Assembly (NCBI RefSeq): GCF_015910535.1
Contig: NZ_JACBJG010000007.1
Location: 186,001 to 250,000 of the forward strand
Length of the DNA stretch: 64,000 nucleotides
Direction of reading: 5' to 3'
DNA from: Saccharomonospora sp. NB11
GTDB taxonomy: Bacteria; Actinomycetota; Actinomycetes; Mycobacteriales; Pseudonocardiaceae
Shown here: positions 25,877-35,151 of the stretch, piece after piece
Numbering within the stretch: the stretch's first letter is position 1
Layout: the number at the start of each line of letters is the position of its first letter
Program-made: the position numbers and the translations under genes
Notes under the pieces: generated by a model
Told to the model about the DNA's origin: nothing
The model's input: only the letters and a program-made list of their open reading frames with translations
Databases searched by the model: none

Positions 25877-28030
25877 ATGGCGGTGTTGGCGGACAGGCTC
25901 ACGGACGTCGTGGGCGCACGGACGGCCGACGCCCTGGCCTCCGCGCTCGACCTGCACACCGTCGGCGACCTGCTCCGGCACTACCCCCGGCGCTATGCGC
26001 AGCGAGGTGAACTCACCGACATCGCGGGACTGGAGATCGGGGAGCACGTCACCGTCCTCGCGCGCGTCGAGAGCACCACGAAGCGGCCGATGCGCTCGCG
26101 CAAGGGATCGATCCTCGACGTCACCATCACCGACGGGCAGCGGCGCCTGTCGTGCGCGTTCTTCGGCAACCAGACGTGGCGGGAACGGGAGCTTCGGCCG
26201 GGTCGGACGGGCCTGTTCGCGGGGAAGGTGACCGCGTTCCGGCGGTCGCTGCAACTCGCCAATCCCGAGTACGAACTCGTGGACTCCGCCGACGAGCTGT
26301 CGAGTGTGGACGACTTCCTCTCCCGGATCATCCCCGTGTACCCGGCGGCACAGGGCCTGCCGTCGTGGCGGATCTCCAAAGCCGTGCACCAGACGCTGGA
26401 GATGCTCGACGAGGAGCCCGACCCGCTGCCGGAGAGCCTGCGCCGGGAACACGACCTGCTGTCGCTGTTCGAGGCGTTGCACGCGATCCACCGACCGCGC
26501 AGCGACGCCGAACTCACCGCCGCCAGGACCCGGCTCAAGTGGGACGAGGCGTTGGCCGTGCAACTGGTGTTGGCGCAGCGTCGACAGTCCTCGGTGGCAC
26601 GTCCGGCGCCCGCGTGTCCGCCGAAGTCCGGTGGCATCGCGGAGGCGTTCGACGCGCGGCTGCCCTTCGACCTGACCCCGGGGCAGCGCGAGATCGGGGA
26701 GGAGCTGCGCGCCGACCTCGCGAGCGAGCACCCGATGAACCGGTTGTTGCAGGGAGAGGTCGGCAGCGGCAAGACCGTCGTCGCGCTGCGGGCGATGTTG
26801 CAGGTGATCGACGCGGGCAGGCAGGCGGCCCTGCTCGCGCCCACCGAGGTGCTGGCCGCGCAACACGCCCGGTCGCTGCGGGACCTGCTCGGCGACCTCG
26901 CGCAGGCGGGCGAACTCGGGGCCGCCGAGCACGCCACCCGGGTCACTCTGCTCACCGGGTCGATGCCCGCGAAGCAGCGCAAGCAGGCGTTGCTCGACGC
27001 GGCGAGCGGAGCGGCGGGCATCGTCGTCGGCACCCACGCCCTGCTCGGGGAGCACGTGTCCTTCGCCGACCTGGCGTTCGTGGTCGTCGACGAGCAGCAC
27101 CGGTTCGGCGTCGAACAGCGGGACGCGTTGCGCACCCGTGCGGGCGACGGCGTCAGCCCCCACGTGCTGGTGATGACCGCGACGCCCATCCCGCGCACGG
27201 TCGCCATGACCGTGTACGGCGACCTGGAGACGTCGTCGCTGCGGCAACTGCCGTCGGGACGGTCGCCGATCGCGACCACCGTGGTGCCCGCAGCCGAGAA
27301 ACCCGCGTGGCTCGACCGGGCGTGGCAGCGACTGCGCGAGGAGGTCGGCAAGGGGCACCAGGCGTACGTCGTGTGTCCCCGCATCGGGGACGAGCCGCCC
27401 TCGGACAAGACCGAGCGACCGGCCGTCGCCGTGCTCGACGTCGCACCCGAGTTGGAGAACGGGCCGCTGGCAGGGCTGCGGATCGGCGTCCTGCACGGGA
27501 GGCTTCCCAGCGACGACAAGGACGCCGTGATGCGCGCGTTCGCCGAGGGCGAGCTGGACGTGCTCGTGGCGACGACCGTGATCGAGGTCGGCGTCAACGT
27601 CCCGAACGCCACCCTGATGGTGATCATGGACGCGGACCGGTTCGGGGTCAGTCAGCTCCACCAGCTTCGGGGCCGGGTGGGCCGGGGCGACGTGCCCGGG
27701 CTGTGTCTGCTGGTCACCGAGGCGTTGGACGGCACCGCCGCCCGAGCGCGGCTCGCGGCCGTCGAGTCGACCACCGACGGGTTCGAGCTGTCGAAGCTGG
27801 ACCTGGAGCTGCGCCGGGAGGGGGACATCCTCGGCGCGGCGCAGTCGGGCAAGCGGTCCGGGTTGAAGCTGCTCTCCCTGCTGCGCGACGAGGAACTGAT
27901 CGCGCAGTCCCGGCGGGTGGCCGCGCAGGTGGTGTCGGCCGACCCCGACCTCGCCGAGCACCCCGGACTCGCCGCGTTGGCCGCCCAGACCATCGACGAT
28001 GAGCGAGCGGAGTACCTGGAGAAATCCTGA
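25877..28030 (+). CDS. recG: ATP-dependent DNA helicase RecG
   Basis: This 717-residue superfamily-2 helicase drives fork regression and Holliday-junction migration. A wedge/OB domain (residues about 45-140) precedes the helicase core. Walker A is LQGEVGSGKTVVAL near residue 290, motif II is VVDEQHRFGVEQR, motif III is VMTATPIPRT, and motifs V-VI are VATTVIEVGVNVPNA and QLRGRVGRG. The ATG at 25877 is one base after the DAK2 stop; a GTG four codons earlier overlaps that gene. An array of 21-bp repeats begins 5 bp after its stop. Confidence 0.96.
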   Translation: MAVLADRLTDVVGARTADALASALDLHTVGDLLRHYPRRYAQRGELTDIAGLEIGEHVTVLARVESTTKRPMRSRKGSILDVTITDGQRRLSCAFFGNQTWRERELRPGRTGLFAGKVTAFRRSLQLANPEYELVDSADELSSVDDFLSRIIPVYPAAQGLPSWRISKAVHQTLEMLDEEPDPLPESLRREHDLLSLFEALHAIHRPRSDAELTAARTRLKWDEALAVQLVLAQRRQSSVARPAPACPPKSGGIAEAFDARLPFDLTPGQREIGEELRADLASEHPMNRLLQGEVGSGKTVVALRAMLQVIDAGRQAALLAPTEVLAAQHARSLRDLLGDLAQAGELGAAEHATRVTLLTGSMPAKQRKQALLDAASGAAGIVVGTHALLGEHVSFADLAFVVVDEQHRFGVEQRDALRTRAGDGVSPHVLVMTATPIPRTVAMTVYGDLETSSLRQLPSGRSPIATTVVPAAEKPAWLDRAWQRLREEVGKGHQAYVVCPRIGDEPPSDKTERPAVAVLDVAPELENGPLAGLRIGVLHGRLPSDDKDAVMRAFAEGELDVLVATTVIEVGVNVPNATLMVIMDADRFGVSQLHQLRGRVGRGDVPGLCLLVTEALDGTAARARLAAVESTTDGFELSKLDLELRREGDILGAAQSGKRSGLKLLSLLRDEELIAQSRRVAAQVVSADPDLAEHPGLAALAAQTIDDERAEYLEKS

Positions 28031-28032
28031 CG

Positions 28033-28146
28033 TCGTGTCCGCGAGTTGCGTCGTCGTGTCCGCGAGTTGTGCACAGGTGTCGGCGTCACAGGGCGCGGAC
28101 ATGCGTGCAGGGGACGGCGACACGCGTGCGTGAGGTGCGGACACGG
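28033..28146. repeat. Intergenic 21-bp repeat array 3 (bipolar)
   Basis: Three left units (GTGTCCGCG, GTGTCCGCG, GTGTCGGCG) read rightward from the recG stop. Around 28090 polarity inverts, and two or three units read GCGGACATGCGTG, GGCGACACGCGTG and GTGCGGACACGG. The two halves can base-pair over several blocks. The remaining 95 bp before pyc appear unremarkable. Confidence 0.88.
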
Positions 28147-28277
28147 TGTTCGGGGTACTCCCGACCGGGGATGCGGCCCCCGCGGGCATGAGGCCCGTCA
28201 CGAGTCGTTGATCTCCCTTCGAGCACGGGAACCGAGGTAACGTGCTCGCGACCGCTCCATACGAGGAAGGAACGGGC

Positions 28278-31200
28278 ATGTTCCGCAAGGTACTCGTCGC
28301 CAACCGTGGTGAGATCGCCATTCGAGCGTTTCGCGCAGCGTACGAGCTGGGCGCGGGAACGGTCGCCGTGTTCCCGCACGAGGACCGAAACTCCGTCCAT
28401 CGGCTGAAGGCCGACGAGGCGTACGAGATCGGGGAGCCGGGCCACCCGGTGCGGGCGTACCTGTCGGTCGACGAGATCGTGTCCGCCGCGCAGCGGGCGG
28501 GGGCCGACGCGATCTATCCCGGATACGGCTTCCTGTCGGAGAACCCCGACCTCGCCCGCGCGTGCGCCGACGCCGGGATCACGTTCGTCGGTCCCAGCGC
28601 CGAGGTCCTGGAGCTGACGGGCAACAAGGCGCGGGCCGTGGCCGCCGCGCGCGCGGCAGGCGTCCCGGTACTCGGCTCGTCCGAGCCGTCTTCCGATGTG
28701 GACACTCTGGTCGAGGCGGCCGAGGAACTCGGTTTCCCTGTGTTCGTCAAGGCGGTCGCGGGTGGCGGCGGTCGTGGCATGCGGCTCGTGCAGGACCGCG
28801 CTTCGCTGCGGGAGTCGATCGAGGCCGCGGCCCGTGAGGCGGAGTCGGCTTTCGGCGACCCGACGGTGTTTCTGGAGAAGGCGGTCGTGCGGCCGCGCCA
28901 CATCGAGGTGCAGATCCTCAGCGACGGCACCGGCGACGAGAACGGCGTCATCCACCTCTTCGAGCGGGACTGCTCGGTGCAGCGGCGCCACCAGAAGGTG
29001 ATCGAACTCGCGCCCGCGCCCAACCTCGACCCGGAGCTTCGGGAGCGGATCTGCTCCGACGCCGTGCGGTTCGCCAGGCAGATCGGCTACCGCAACGCGG
29101 GCACGGTGGAGTTCCTCGTCGACGAGAACGGCAACCACGTCTTCATCGAGATGAACCCGCGCATCCAGGTCGAGCACACGGTGACCGAGGAGGTCACCGA
29201 CGTCGACCTGGTGCAGGCCCAGTTGCGCATCGCGGCGGGCGAGACGTTGGCCGACCTCGGTCTGTCGCAGGACACGGTGTACCTGCGGGGTGCGGCCTTG
29301 CAGTGCCGCATCACCACCGAGGACCCTGCCAACGGGTTCCGCCCGGACACGGGCATGATCAGCGCCTACCGGTCGCCGGGCGGGTCGGGGATCCGCCTCG
29401 ACGGCGGCACCACCTTCGCGGGCACGGAGATCAGCGCGCACTTCGACTCGATGCTCGTGAAGCTCACCTGCCGGGGGCGGACCTTCGCTGCGGCGGTGGG
29501 CAAGGCACAGCGTGCGGTGGCGGAGTTCCGCATCCGCGGTGTGGCGACGAACATCCCGTTCCTGCAGGCGGTCCTCGACGACCCGGACTTCGTGGCGGGC
29601 CGCGTCACGACCGCGTTCATCGAGGAACGTCCCCATCTGTTGACGGCACGGCACTCCGCCGACCGTGGCACCCGGTTGCTCACCTACCTCGCCGACGTGA
29701 CGGTCAACAAGCCGCACGGGGAGCGTCCTCGGTCGATCGATCCGGTGAAGAAGCTGCCGTCCGTCCCGACCGGTGCGCCACCGGCCGGGTCGAAGCAGAA
29801 ACTCACCGAACTCGGCCCCGAGGGGTTCGCTCGGTGGATGCGGTCGTCGCCACGGCTCGGGGTCACCGACACCACCTTCCGCGACGCGCATCAGTCGTTG
29901 CTGGCCACCCGGGTGCGGACCAAGGACCTGCTCGCCGTCGCGCCGGTGGTGGCACACACGATGCCGGAGCTGCTGTCGGTGGAGTGCTGGGGTGGCGCCA
30001 CCTACGACGTCGCGTTGCGCTTCCTCGCCGAGGACCCGTGGGAGCGGCTCGCGGCGTTGCGTGAGGCGATGCCCAACATCTGCCTCCAGATGCTGCTGCG
30101 GGGCCGCAACACCGTCGGGTACACGCCGTACCCGACCGAGGTGACCGAGGCGTTCGTCCAGGAGGCCACCAACACCGGTATCGACATCTTCCGCATCTTC
30201 GACGCCCTCAACGACGTCGAACAGATGCGGCCCGCGATCGAGGCCGTCCGCGCGACGGGCACGGCGGTGGCCGAGGTCGCCCTCTGCTACACCTCCGACC
30301 TGTCGAACCCCGACGAGAAGCTCTACACGCTCGACTACTACCTCAAGCTCGCCGAGCAGATCGTGGGTGCGGGCGCACACGTTCTGGCGATCAAGGACAT
30401 GGCGGGTCTGCTGCGGGCTCCCGCTGCGGCGCGACTGGTGAGCGCGCTGCGCAAGGAGTTCGACCTCCCCGTGCACATCCACACGCACGACACCGCGGGC
30501 GGGCAGCTCGCCACGTACCTGGCCGCCGTCAACGCGGGCGCCGACGCCGTGGACGGGGCGGTGGCGTCGATGGCGGGGACGACCTCGCAGCCGTCGTTGT
30601 CGGCCATCGTGGCCGCCTTCGACCACTCCGAGCGGCCGACCGGTCTGGACCTCGGCGCGGTGGGCGAGCTGGAGCCGTATTGGGAGATCGTGCGGAAGAT
30701 CTACGCGCCGTTCGAGGCGGGGCTCGCGTCACCGACCGGGCGCGTGTACCACCACGAGATTCCCGGCGGGCAGTTGTCGAACCTGCGGACGCAGGCCGTG
30801 GCGCTCGGCCTCGGCGACCGGTTCGAGGAGATCGAGTCGATGTACGCCGCCGCCGACCGCATCCTCGGGCGTCTCGTCAAGGTGACGCCGTCGTCCAAGG
30901 TGGTCGGTGACCTCGCGCTGCACCTCGTGGGCGCCGGGGTGTCGCCCGAGGACTTCGAGGCCGAGCCGGGCAAGTACGACATCCCGGCGTCGGTCATCGG
31001 GTTCCTGCGTGGGGAACTGGGCGACCCGCCCGGCGGCTGGCCGGAGCCGTTCCGCACCAAGGCGTTGGAGGGGCGACCCGAGGCGACGTCCACCGTGGAC
31101 CTCTCCGACGACGACCGCCAGGCACTCGCGACCGACCGGCGAGCGACCCTCAACCGCCTGCTGTTCCCCGGACCGACGAACGAGTTCGAGACCCACCGCC

Positions 31201-31661
31201 ACGCCTTCGGGGACACGAGCGTGTTGCCGAGTAAGGACTTCTTCTACGGGCTGCGTCCCGGGGAGGAGTACTCGGTCGACCTCGAACCCGGGGTGCGGCT
31301 GCTCATCGAGCTGGAGGCCATCGGCGAGCCCGACGAACGCGGGATGCGGGTTGTCATGGCGTCCCTCAACGGGCAGCTCCGGCCGATCCAGGTCCGCGAC
31401 CGTTCGGTGGCGGCCGACCTGCCGGCGAAGGAGAAGGCCGAGAAGGGCAACCCGAAGCACGTCGCGGCTCCGTTCGCCGGGGTGGTGACGGCGACGGTGT
31501 CCGAAGGCGACACCGTCGAGGCCGGGGACACGGTCGCCACCATCGAGGCGATGAAGATGGAGGCCGCCATCACCGCCCAGACGGGTGGCCGGGTGGCTCG
31601 GCTGGCCATCAACTCGGTGCAGCAGGTGGAGGGCGGCGACCTCCTGGTGGTCCTGGAGTAG
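28278..31661 (+). CDS. pyc: Pyruvate carboxylase
   Basis: This 1127-residue single-chain biotin enzyme carboxylates pyruvate to oxaloacetate for anaplerosis. The order is biotin carboxylase (MFRKVLVANRGEIAIRAFRAAYELG, the Gly loop VAGGGGRGMRLV, FIEMNPRIQVEHTVTEEVT), carboxyltransferase barrel (about residues 530-800, TDTTFRDAHQSLLATRVRT, HTHDTAGGQLATY), the PYC linker domain, and a biotinyl domain with K1093 in IEAMKMEA. The ATG at 28278 gives the family N-terminus; the 12 codons upstream are unlikely. In mycobacteria rsmD and coaD follow immediately; here 20 kb of accessory DNA intervenes. A hairpin and a repeat array follow the stop. Confidence 0.97.
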   Translation: MFRKVLVANRGEIAIRAFRAAYELGAGTVAVFPHEDRNSVHRLKADEAYEIGEPGHPVRAYLSVDEIVSAAQRAGADAIYPGYGFLSENPDLARACADAGITFVGPSAEVLELTGNKARAVAAARAAGVPVLGSSEPSSDVDTLVEAAEELGFPVFVKAVAGGGGRGMRLVQDRASLRESIEAAAREAESAFGDPTVFLEKAVVRPRHIEVQILSDGTGDENGVIHLFERDCSVQRRHQKVIELAPAPNLDPELRERICSDAVRFARQIGYRNAGTVEFLVDENGNHVFIEMNPRIQVEHTVTEEVTDVDLVQAQLRIAAGETLADLGLSQDTVYLRGAALQCRITTEDPANGFRPDTGMISAYRSPGGSGIRLDGGTTFAGTEISAHFDSMLVKLTCRGRTFAAAVGKAQRAVAEFRIRGVATNIPFLQAVLDDPDFVAGRVTTAFIEERPHLLTARHSADRGTRLLTYLADVTVNKPHGERPRSIDPVKKLPSVPTGAPPAGSKQKLTELGPEGFARWMRSSPRLGVTDTTFRDAHQSLLATRVRTKDLLAVAPVVAHTMPELLSVECWGGATYDVALRFLAEDPWERLAALREAMPNICLQMLLRGRNTVGYTPYPTEVTEAFVQEATNTGIDIFRIFDALNDVEQMRPAIEAVRATGTAVAEVALCYTSDLSNPDEKLYTLDYYLKLAEQIVGAGAHVLAIKDMAGLLRAPAAARLVSALRKEFDLPVHIHTHDTAGGQLATYLAAVNAGADAVDGAVASMAGTTSQPSLSAIVAAFDHSERPTGLDLGAVGELEPYWEIVRKIYAPFEAGLASPTGRVYHHEIPGGQLSNLRTQAVALGLGDRFEEIESMYAAADRILGRLVKVTPSSKVVGDLALHLVGAGVSPEDFEAEPGKYDIPASVIGFLRGELGDPPGGWPEPFRTKALEGRPEATSTVDLSDDDRQALATDRRATLNRLLFPGPTNEFETHRHAFGDTSVLPSKDFFYGLRPGEEYSVDLEPGVRLLIELEAIGEPDERGMRVVMASLNGQLRPIQVRDRSVAADLPAKEKAEKGNPKHVAAPFAGVVTATVSEGDTVEAGDTVATIEAMKMEAAITAQTGGRVARLAINSVQQVEGGDLLVVLE

Positions 31662-31679
31662 CCGCGCGAAGAACGGGCG

Positions 31680-31708
31680 AGGCCACCGGCGCGGCTCCGG
31701 TGGCCTCG
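31680..31708 (+). terminator. Hairpin terminator after pyc
   Basis: GAGGCCACCGG (31680-31690) and CCGGTGGCCTC (31698-31708) form a perfect 11-bp stem with a 7-nt loop, 19 bp after the pyc stop. Repeat array 4 begins 28 bp further on. Confidence 0.8.
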
Positions 31709-31735
31709 GCGTTGGTGCCGGACGAACAGGCGAGG

Positions 31736-32041
31736 CGTGTCCGCACCTCTCGCGCGCGTGTCCGCGCTTCTTGCACGCGTGTCCGCACTTCCGGCACGCG
31801 TGTTTGGTCGTCTGCGCGCGTGTCGGCGTCACCGGCACGCATGTTGCGGTCGCTCGTACGCGTGTTGCGGGCTCCTGCGGGCGTCTTGCGGTCACCTGCA
31901 CGCATGTCTGCGTCACCTGCACGCATGTCGGCGTCGTGCGGCGCGGACACGCGTGCGTAACTCGCGGACACGACGTCGCGAGGCGCGGACACGACGTCGC
32001 AGCCGGCGGACACGACGTCGCAACTCGCGGACACGCCGGGC
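31736..32041. repeat. Intergenic 21-bp repeat array 4 (bipolar, largest)
   Basis: About 14 units fill the gap between pyc and the convergent PucR gene. Ten left units read rightward (three GTGTCCGC, then increasingly diverged GTGTTTGG, GTGTCGGC, ATGTTGCG, GTGTTGCG, GTCTTGCG, ATGTCTGC and ATGTCGGC). After TGCGGCGCGG at about 31945 polarity flips, and four units read GACACG-CGTGCG or GACACGACGTCG. The right end, GGACACGCCGGGCG, is 3 bp from the PucR stop. Most units are 21 bp; one is 20. The gradient from conserved outer to diverged inner left units suggests growth or gene conversion at the edge. Confidence 0.9.
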
Positions 32042-32043
32042 GT

Positions 32044-33276
32044 TCAGGGGCGACGGGCTCCGTTGGCGGCGCTGTGTTGCCACGGTGCCGACGGCAGCGT
32101 GCGCAACGCCAGTTCCAGCTCGAAGCGGGCGTCCGGGTCGTGCAGCCGGTCGCCGAACATCGCGTCGAGCTGCCGCATCCGGTAACGCACTGTCTGCGGG
32201 TGCACGGACAGCTTCTCGGCCATGGCCAGCACGTGTCCCTGCGCGTCCAGCCACGCCCGCAACGTCTCCAGCATCCGTTCCCGCTGCCGCGGCGTGAGTC
32301 CGTCGAGTTGTGTGAGCAGTCTGGTGCGCAGTTGCGCGGCCAACGCCTCGTCCGAGTGCAGCATCAGCACCGGCAGACACTCCTGCGCCCACACCACCCG
32401 CCGGGGCGGCAACACGCCCTCGTCGACCAACCCGAGCGCCTTCCGAGCCCAGCGCAGGGAGTCGGCGACCGCGTCCAACGACACACACGGCCCGATCGCG
32501 AAGCGACATCGGGGCAGGGCCTGTTCCAGCATGGCGAGCCGCTCACGGGTGACGATCCCGGGCACGAGCAGCCGGGGTTCGACGCCCGTCAACTCGGCGA
32601 GCACGTCGGCGTCGAGCGAGGTCCGATACCCGCCCTTGAGCGGCAGCAGGGGCCGCACCGCCACGGGGGTGGCGGTCTTGGGGGTCGCCCATCCGATCAA
32701 CTGGGCGAGTTCCTCGATCGCCTCCGGCGGCACGGCGGGACGTTCGAGTATCAGTTGGAGCAGGCGCCGACGCCAGGTGTCGAGCGCGTCGGCCGAACCC
32801 GCTTTCGCCTCCAGGAACCCGTCGAGCGCCACGGATGCCAGCTCGTCCATGAACCCGAGCATCCGGTCGGCGAGCTGCGACATCACGGTCGACGAGAAAC
32901 CGCTGTTGCGCCCGACCTCCATGATCCGCCGCCACGCCACTCTGGCGCCCACGCGGTAGGCGGCCTGCAACGTGTCGAGGCTGCGTCCCTCACGCATTTC
33001 GTATTGGCCGAGCCTGCGGTGCACCTCGTGCGCGTGGTGCTTGGACGCGGTCGGGTCGGCGATCTGGGCGAGGAACAACGACACCGCGTGCTGCACCCCG
33101 GCTCTGATGCTCTTGCCGTACGGGCCGTCGAGGGGCCTGCGATACTCCGGGATCAGGGCACGGATCTCGGCGACGATCTCGTCGGCCACGCTCTCCAGCT
33201 CGGGGCGCATGATCTGTGCGAGTTGTCCTGGGAGCACCACCGATTCGGCGGTCTCGTCCGATGATCCACCCGTCAC
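32044..33276 (-). CDS. PucR/CdaR-family transcriptional regulator
   Basis: This 410-residue regulator has an N-terminal helical domain (residues about 15-190), a GGDEF-like middle domain and a C-terminal PucR-type helix-turn-helix (DAQGHVLAMAEKLSVHPQTVRYRMRQLDAMFG, residues about 345-376). Family members respond to small metabolites such as purine intermediates, glycerate or amino-acid derivatives. The nearest genes are two arginase-like enzymes on the same strand 156 bp upstream, so it might sense a guanidino or ureido compound (inference). A GTG or ATG at 33276 gives MTGGSSDE. Its stop touches repeat array 4. Confidence 0.88.
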   Translation of the reverse strand: MTGGSSDETAESVVLPGQLAQIMRPELESVADEIVAEIRALIPEYRRPLDGPYGKSIRAGVQHAVSLFLAQIADPTASKHHAHEVHRRLGQYEMREGRSLDTLQAAYRVGARVAWRRIMEVGRNSGFSSTVMSQLADRMLGFMDELASVALDGFLEAKAGSADALDTWRRRLLQLILERPAVPPEAIEELAQLIGWATPKTATPVAVRPLLPLKGGYRTSLDADVLAELTGVEPRLLVPGIVTRERLAMLEQALPRCRFAIGPCVSLDAVADSLRWARKALGLVDEGVLPPRRVVWAQECLPVLMLHSDEALAAQLRTRLLTQLDGLTPRQRERMLETLRAWLDAQGHVLAMAEKLSVHPQTVRYRMRQLDAMFGDRLHDPDARFELELALRTLPSAPWQHSAANGARRP

Positions 33277-33432
33277 ACCGACAAGCTCCTTCCCACAACT
33301 CTGAGGGATTGCACTCGCGACGTCCCGGTCCGGCGATGATCGAGAAAGGTATCACCGGTCACACTCACTAAGTTGATCTTCGTGACGATCTGACGAAATT
33401 CGACCGGAGAGTTGTGCGTGAGTGACAACGAG

Positions 33433-34260
33433 TCACGATCGCGCCGTCAAGCGACGAGCCAGCGCTTCCACCACGGGGACCAACGTCGACACCGCCGTTC
33501 GGTCGCCCGCCGTGCACTCCGTGATCGCGCCGCCGACGACGTCGAACTCGGCGAGCGCGTCGAGGCAGGCGACGAGTCGCTCCACCGTGAGACCACCGGG
33601 CTCGTGGTAGTGCGTCCCCTGGTACGCCGTGGGGTCGAGCACGTCGACGTCGACGTGAACGTACACAGTCTCGGCGCCGGAGGCACGCAGTGTGGCGATC
33701 ACCTGGTCGGGGTCCGCGGGTGGCGGCACGTGCCGCAGCAGCCCGGAACGCACGGCCTCCGCCTCGGAGCGGTCGAACGAGCGAGTGCCCACGAGCACGG
33801 CGCGTCCCGGGGCCAGCGCCGGGTTCGCGACGAAGTCGGCGTCGCCCTCGCCGAGCAGCGCCCTCAGCACCATGCCGTGGAAGGCGGCGGACGGTGAGGT
33901 GAGTGGGGTGTTGGCGTCGGCGTGCGCGTCGAACCACAGCACCCCGAGCGTCGGTCCGTATCGGTATCGGGCGACCCCGATCGGCACGAGGTCGGCACCG
34001 CAGTCCCCTCCGAGCGTGAGGACCGGGCCCTCGGGATTCTCCAACGCCGCAAGCTGCGCGGGGCGATTGGCGAGCAGCGCGGCGCGGTTGCGCACCCCTC
34101 GTTCGGTCGGCGACCCGGCGGCGTCGACGGGTACACGCACCACCGGGACGCCCAGGATTTCCTCGGCCAGCGAGGCGAGTTCGGCGCACCCGGTCGACAG
34201 CCGGGTCTCCGCGTCCGGCCAGCCCGCTCCCTGCCACTGCGCCACGGCGTGAACACGCAT
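33433..34260 (-). CDS. Arginase/agmatinase-like protein 1
   Basis: This 275-residue ureohydrolase-fold protein carries LTLGGDCGADLVPI, LWFDAHADANTP and VYVHVDVDVLDP, corresponding to the three metal motifs GGDH, DAHxD and DxDxxDP. In canonical arginases the fourth residue of the first motif is a His ligand; here it is Cys. Such GGDC forms are common in an uncharacterised actinobacterial branch, so activity on arginine should not be assumed. An insertion TAYQGTHYHEP follows the third motif. It lies downstream of a paralogue on the same strand (90-bp gap). The ATG at 34260 gives MRVHAVAQWQGAG, shared with the paralogue. Confidence 0.85.
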   Translation of the reverse strand: MRVHAVAQWQGAGWPDAETRLSTGCAELASLAEEILGVPVVRVPVDAAGSPTERGVRNRAALLANRPAQLAALENPEGPVLTLGGDCGADLVPIGVARYRYGPTLGVLWFDAHADANTPLTSPSAAFHGMVLRALLGEGDADFVANPALAPGRAVLVGTRSFDRSEAEAVRSGLLRHVPPPADPDQVIATLRASGAETVYVHVDVDVLDPTAYQGTHYHEPGGLTVERLVACLDALAEFDVVGGAITECTAGDRTAVSTLVPVVEALARRLTARS

Positions 34261-34350
34261 GGGGCCACGCTAGTGCGCGGCGCGGCAGTTGACCATGCTC
34301 GCCGAGCACCGATCGCTCGTCGGACGTCTGTCCTGGTCGCAGCGTGCCGG

Positions 34351-35136
34351 TCAGTGGGACAGTAGCCGGGCCAACGCCCGCAGCACGGGGGCCAGTGGTT
34401 CGGCGTCCCGTGCGTCGGTGGCGGTGCACTCGGTGACGGCCGCACCGACCACGTCGACGTCGGTGAGTGCGTCGAGGCACGCCACCACGCGTTCGACGGT
34501 GAGGCCACCCGGGTCGAGCACGTCTGCGTCCACGTGGACGTACACCGCGTCGACCTCGGCCCGCCGCAGCGCCGCGAGCACGTCGAGGGGATCGGCGGGA
34601 ACGGGCACGTGTCGCAGCAGCCCCCGGTCGACGGCCGCGCGCTCGGCGGGATCGAAGAACCGCGTGCCCACCAGCACCGCGTTTCCGGGGGACACGGCGG
34701 GGTTCGCCACGAGGTCCGGATCTCCCGCACCGAGCAGGGCCCGCAACACCATGCCGTTGAACGCCCCGGACGGTGAGGCGTCGGGCGTGTTGGCGTCGGC
34801 GTGCGCGTCGAACCACAGCACTCCCAGACTCGGCCCGTGACGAAGCCTGGCGAGGGCGACCGGCGTGAGATCGCTCGCGCAGTCCCCTCCGAGGGTGAGC
34901 ACCGGCCCTTCGGCCTGCTCCAGCGCCGTCCGGTGTGTGGCGGCGTTGGCCAGCAGTGCGGCGCGGTTGCCGATGCCTCGCTCGGTCGGCGAGGGGGCGT
35001 CACCGACCGGCACCCGCGACACCGGGGCGTCCAGCACCGTCTCGGCGAGTGAGGCGAGCGCCGCGTTGCCGCGCAGCCGTACCTCGGCTCCGTCCGGACC
35101 CGCTCCCTGCCACTGCGGCACGACCTGCACGCGCAT
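34351..35136 (-). CDS. Arginase/agmatinase-like protein 2 (tandem paralogue)
   Basis: This 261-residue paralogue of the next gene shares its start (MRVQVVPQWQGAG), PTERGIGNRAALLAN, LTLGGDCASDLTPVALAR, VLWFDAHADANTPDASPSGAFNGMVLRALLG and YVHVDADVLDPGGLTVERVVACLDAL. By eye the two are more than half identical along their whole length, so they arose by tandem duplication. The same GGDC replacement of GGDH is present. This copy lacks the YQGTHYHE insertion. Which copy is ancestral is unclear. Repeat array 5 lies immediately upstream of its start, within 20 bp. Confidence 0.85.
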   Translation of the reverse strand: MRVQVVPQWQGAGPDGAEVRLRGNAALASLAETVLDAPVSRVPVGDAPSPTERGIGNRAALLANAATHRTALEQAEGPVLTLGGDCASDLTPVALARLRHGPSLGVLWFDAHADANTPDASPSGAFNGMVLRALLGAGDPDLVANPAVSPGNAVLVGTRFFDPAERAAVDRGLLRHVPVPADPLDVLAALRRAEVDAVYVHVDADVLDPGGLTVERVVACLDALTDVDVVGAAVTECTATDARDAEPLAPVLRALARLLSH

Positions 35137-35151
35137 GACGCTCACGCTAGC

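Noticed and set aside
25781-28321. 846-residue open frame opposite recG, and the one at 28086-30626 opposite pyc
   Set aside because: Both lie wholly over conserved genes on the other strand and show no protein motif.
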